A DNA stretch of 64,000 nt, from the NCBI GenBank assembly GCA_003674045.1, contig PENC01000008.1, positions 186,001-250,000 on the forward strand. The letters run 5' to 3'. A program made the translations under genes and the position numbers. Position 1 is the first letter of the stretch. Each line of letters opens with the position of its first letter. The notes beneath the pieces are model-generated. The model saw nothing but the letters and a program-made list of their open reading frames with translations. It ran no database searches and was not told the origin of the DNA. This DNA is from Streptomyces griseocarneus. GTDB lineage: Bacteria; Actinomycetota; Actinomycetes; Streptomycetales; Streptomycetaceae. This document shows, piece by piece, positions 61,760 through 64,000 of this stretch.

Positions 61760-62984
61760 AGAGGAAGGCCCGGCCCTCGCCGCGATAAGTAGGCACCGTC
61801 TCCGTCACGCGATCCCCGTCGATCAGGTGCAGCGCGGTGAAGCGCTCGCACAGTTCGCCGGCCTTCGCGTGGCGGAACCAGACCTTGTCGCCCACCAGCA
61901 GATCGTCGGCGGGCTGGCCGACCAGGGGGGTCTGGACCTCGCCCGCGCCCTCGCGCGGGTCGAGGCGCAGTCCCGCCGGGAGGTACGGCGCCGGGAGCCG
62001 GTCGCGGCCCGCCGCGCCGGACGCCGGGTAGCCGCCGCCCGCCACGGTCACCACTCCCACACCCGGGCGCCGTACCACTGGCAGTGCGAACAGCGCGGCA
62101 GGGCGGCCCCGGAACGAGGAGTAGCCGTCGAAGAGCCGCGGCACGAACAGCCCCGAGCCCGCCGCGACCTCCGTCACCGCGTCCTCCGCCGTCGTCGACT
62201 CCACGCTGCCCGTGCCGCCGCCGTTGACGAACTCCAGCTCCGCCACGGCCCGTACGGCCCGTACCGCCTCGGCCCGGAGCGCGGCGAGCTCCTTGCGGGC
62301 CACCGACTGCATCAGCCGTATCGCCCCCGACCGGAGCGGGTGGCCAGGCACCGCGTCACCCACGCCCGCCACGTGCGCCTCGTACGCCATCAGCCCCACC
62401 AGCCGGAAGCCCGGCCGCCGGGCGACGGCTCGCGCCAGCTCCGCCAGCCGCACCGGATCGCGCAGCGGCGACCGCAGCGCCCCGATCCGCACCCGGCCGC
62501 CCAGCAGGCGCAGCGACGTGTCCAACTCCAGGCAGACCCGCACCTCTTCGGAACGGCCGTGGCCGGGGCGCGCCGCGTCGATCAGCGCGAGCTGCGCCGG
62601 GTCGTCCACCATCACCGTGACCGCCGCCGCGAGCTTCGGATCCGCCGTCAGCTCGGCGAACCCCGCGCGGTCGGCGGACGGGTACGCGAGCAGGACGTCG
62701 GGCACGCCCGCGCGCGCCAGCCACAGGGACTCGGCGAGCGAGTAGGCCATCACACCCGAGAACCCGTCCCGCGCCAGCACCCGCTCCAGCAGGGCCCGGC
62801 AGCGCACGGACTTGCTCGCCACCCGCACCGGCTTGCCGCCCGCACGCCGCACGAGATCCGCGGCATTGGCGTCGAATGCCCGGAGATCGACCACCGCGAG
62901 CGGCGCGTCGAGCGAGGCGGTGGCCCTGTCGTAACGGGCCCGGTCTGCGGGGGAGCCGGCGGCACCGGCGGCACGGGGCGGCAT
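61758..62984 (-). CDS. PLP-dependent amino acid deaminase/aldolase of the alanine racemase fold (DSD-like)
   Basis: A 408-residue fold-type III PLP enzyme. The Schiff-base Lys is in VRVASKSVRCR near residue 57, phosphate-loop EFVNGGGTGSVES, and the C-terminal domain VWFRHAKAGELCERF (His and Cys) is the zinc site of D-serine dehydratase/D-threonine aldolase relatives. It deaminates or cleaves a D-amino acid or beta-hydroxy amino acid; the exact substrate is unknown. ATG at 62984. The stop overlaps the repeat copy B1 by 2 bases. Confidence 0.88.
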   Translation of the reverse strand: MPPRAAGAAGSPADRARYDRATASLDAPLAVVDLRAFDANAADLVRRAGGKPVRVASKSVRCRALLERVLARDGFSGVMAYSLAESLWLARAGVPDVLLAYPSADRAGFAELTADPKLAAAVTVMVDDPAQLALIDAARPGHGRSEEVRVCLELDTSLRLLGGRVRIGALRSPLRDPVRLAELARAVARRPGFRLVGLMAYEAHVAGVGDAVPGHPLRSGAIRLMQSVARKELAALRAEAVRAVRAVAELEFVNGGGTGSVESTTAEDAVTEVAAGSGLFVPRLFDGYSSFRGRPAALFALPVVRRPGVGVVTVAGGGYPASGAAGRDRLPAPYLPAGLRLDPREGAGEVQTPLVGQPADDLLVGDKVWFRHAKAGELCERFTALHLIDGDRVTETVPTYRGEGRAFL

Positions 62985-63311
62985 GGGCGCAGCCTGCCAC
63001 GGTGATTCGCCGCTGAACAGGGTTCGGGCGGGAGCCTTGGCACTGCGTGCGGCTTGCCCTTTAGAGTGACGGGACCGCTTGGAGGGGGAGCCGCAGCATT
63101 GACCACTGACGTGCCGCGTGGGGCTGCGCCCCGGGTTCCGGTGTCCGGTGCGGGCCAGTGGTCGGCGGGGGCTTCCTCCGCGCTGCCGCTTCCCGAGACC
63201 GGGGGTTTCGCCCCCGGACCCCCGTTCGTCTGCGAGCCGGTGGGGGCTGGGCGCGCCCACGCGGCGGAGCCGCACAATGCAGCACAGCCCCGCGCCCCTT
63301 ACGGGGCGCAA
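62985..63311 (+). repeat. Intergenic region with hairpin and family B repeat, copy 2
   Basis: Gene-free. At 63197-63222 a hairpin ACCGGGGGTTTCGCCCCCGG plus CCCCCG, then family B copy 2 (63228-63309) with GGTGGGGGCTGGGCGCGCCC, ACGCGGCGGAGCCGCACAAT and GCCCCTTACGGGGC. The repeat ends only 2 bases before the next start codon, so it forms part of that gene's leader. Confidence 0.75.
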
Positions 63312-64000
63312 ATGCCGTCACGCCGACGTTCCGTCACCGTCGCCCTCTGTCTCGTCCTCGGCATTGGTCTCATCGGCGGCGCCATAGCCGGGACCTGGCT
63401 CGACCAGCCCGCGCAGCGGACCGTCGCCGAGCGGGACTTCGCGCGTGGGCGCGGCCTGTGGCACAGCGTGCCCGTCGACGAGCTCTTTCCGCGGACGCTG
63501 CGCCGTGACGACGCGGGGCCCGGTGGGGCGCCGCGGGAGTGGACGCGGGTCGGGGTGGCCCCCGACGGGGACTGCTCGGGGGCGTTCGACCCGCTCCTCG
63601 CGACGGCACTCGCGCCCGTCGGCTGTACGCGTCTGCTCCGGGCGACGTACACCGACGCCACCTCCACCAGCGTGACCACCGTCGGCCTCCTCGTCACGGC
63701 CGCCGACGCCGCGGGCATGCACGCGCTGCGCGACCGGTTCGCCGACGAACACCTCGACGAGCGCGCCGATCTGATGCCGCGTCCGTACGCGCCCGAGGCC
63801 ACCGCCGCCGAGGGTTTCGGCGACGCGCAGCGTGCCAGCTGGCGCGTCGCCGTCCTGCAGGACCTGCCGGTGGTCGTCTACACCGTGACCGGCTTCGCCG
63901 ACGCCCGTACGGGCATACCACCGCAGCCCGCCGAGCGTGCGGCGGGCAACGGCGGGGGCACCGCACCGGCCGAGGCGGGGCTCGGGCACGACGCGCTCGC
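63312..64000 (+). CDS. Membrane-anchored protein of unknown function (3' end outside window)
   Basis: The frame stays open from the ATG at 63312 to the window end (229 codons). A basic start and one hydrophobic span (about 8-28, VALCLVLGIGLIGGAIAG) anchor the protein; the rest is exported: ERDFARGRGLWHSVPVDELF, one Cys pair candidate (DGDCSG, VGCTRL), and a well-ordered alpha/beta pattern. The codon use is strongly G/C in third position. Not recognised. The start lies directly behind the repeat copy B2; no ribosome site other than GGGGCG is seen. Confidence 0.7.
   Translation, partial: MPSRRRSVTVALCLVLGIGLIGGAIAGTWLDQPAQRTVAERDFARGRGLWHSVPVDELFPRTLRRDDAGPGGAPREWTRVGVAPDGDCSGAFDPLLATALAPVGCTRLLRATYTDATSTSVTTVGLLVTAADAAGMHALRDRFADEHLDERADLMPRPYAPEATAAEGFGDAQRASWRVAVLQDLPVVVYTVTGFADARTGIPPQPAERAAGNGGGTAPAEAGLGHDAL

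Overview
The window is chromosomal DNA of a Streptomyces (or very close actinomycete). G+C is very high with strong third-position G/C bias, many starts are GTG or TTG, -10 boxes are of the TAGnnT kind, and the gene order (arc-dop-pup-prcB-prcA, pafA, two FKBP genes, pafB-pafC, tatA-tatC) is the one known from Streptomyces. No rRNA, tRNA, CRISPR array or complete insertion sequence was seen.

Layout. 0-4.4 kb: start of a response regulator, a RecB/Cas4-like nuclease, a site-2 protease, tRNA m1A58 methyltransferase and a membrane-anchored protein. 4.4-24.8 kb: the Pup-proteasome region, with ferredoxin, ATPase ring (arc), Dop, Pup, the 20S core (prcB, prcA), a LacI/MFS pair with a clear operator, the ligase pafA, two FKBP isomerases, the WYL regulators pafB-pafC, tatA-tatC, a lipid kinase and a Ski2-like helicase. 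25-37 kb: iron-regulated siderophore-interacting protein with a palindromic iron box, 5'-3' exonuclease, betaine-type ABC importer with fused permease and binding protein, small secreted proteins, metE under a cobalamin riboswitch, a divergent BtuF-like protein, and a TDT carrier with a LysR regulator.

38-49 kb is an accessory stretch: HAD phosphatase, TetR regulator with a second TetR remnant behind it, rhomboid, a phosphatidylserine-decarboxylase-like enzyme, a frameshifted C45/Ntn-hydrolase-like pseudogene, about 1 kb of decayed DNA, LysE exporter, a DUF6879 remnant and two WhiJ-type regulatory loci (helix-turn-helix/DUF5753 proteins with DUF6879 or DUF397 partners), plus a signal peptidase I. 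49.3-53 kb holds two convergent operons, each headed by a nearly identical ArsR gene. The two copies form a 244-bp inverted repeat around an ATPase gene and a SulP transporter operon.

53.2-60.3 kb is an amine-utilisation cluster: glutamine amidotransferase hydrolase, amino-acid permease, FadR-type regulator, GlnA4-like gamma-glutamyl ligase, aldehyde dehydrogenase and SDR oxidoreductase. It ends with a secreted HAD phosphatase, a PLP amino acid deaminase/racemase-like enzyme and the start of a membrane protein cut by the window edge. Short GC-rich repeats of three families sit mostly just downstream of genes.

All calls come from reading the sequence. Family assignments rest on motif recognition, not on database searches.
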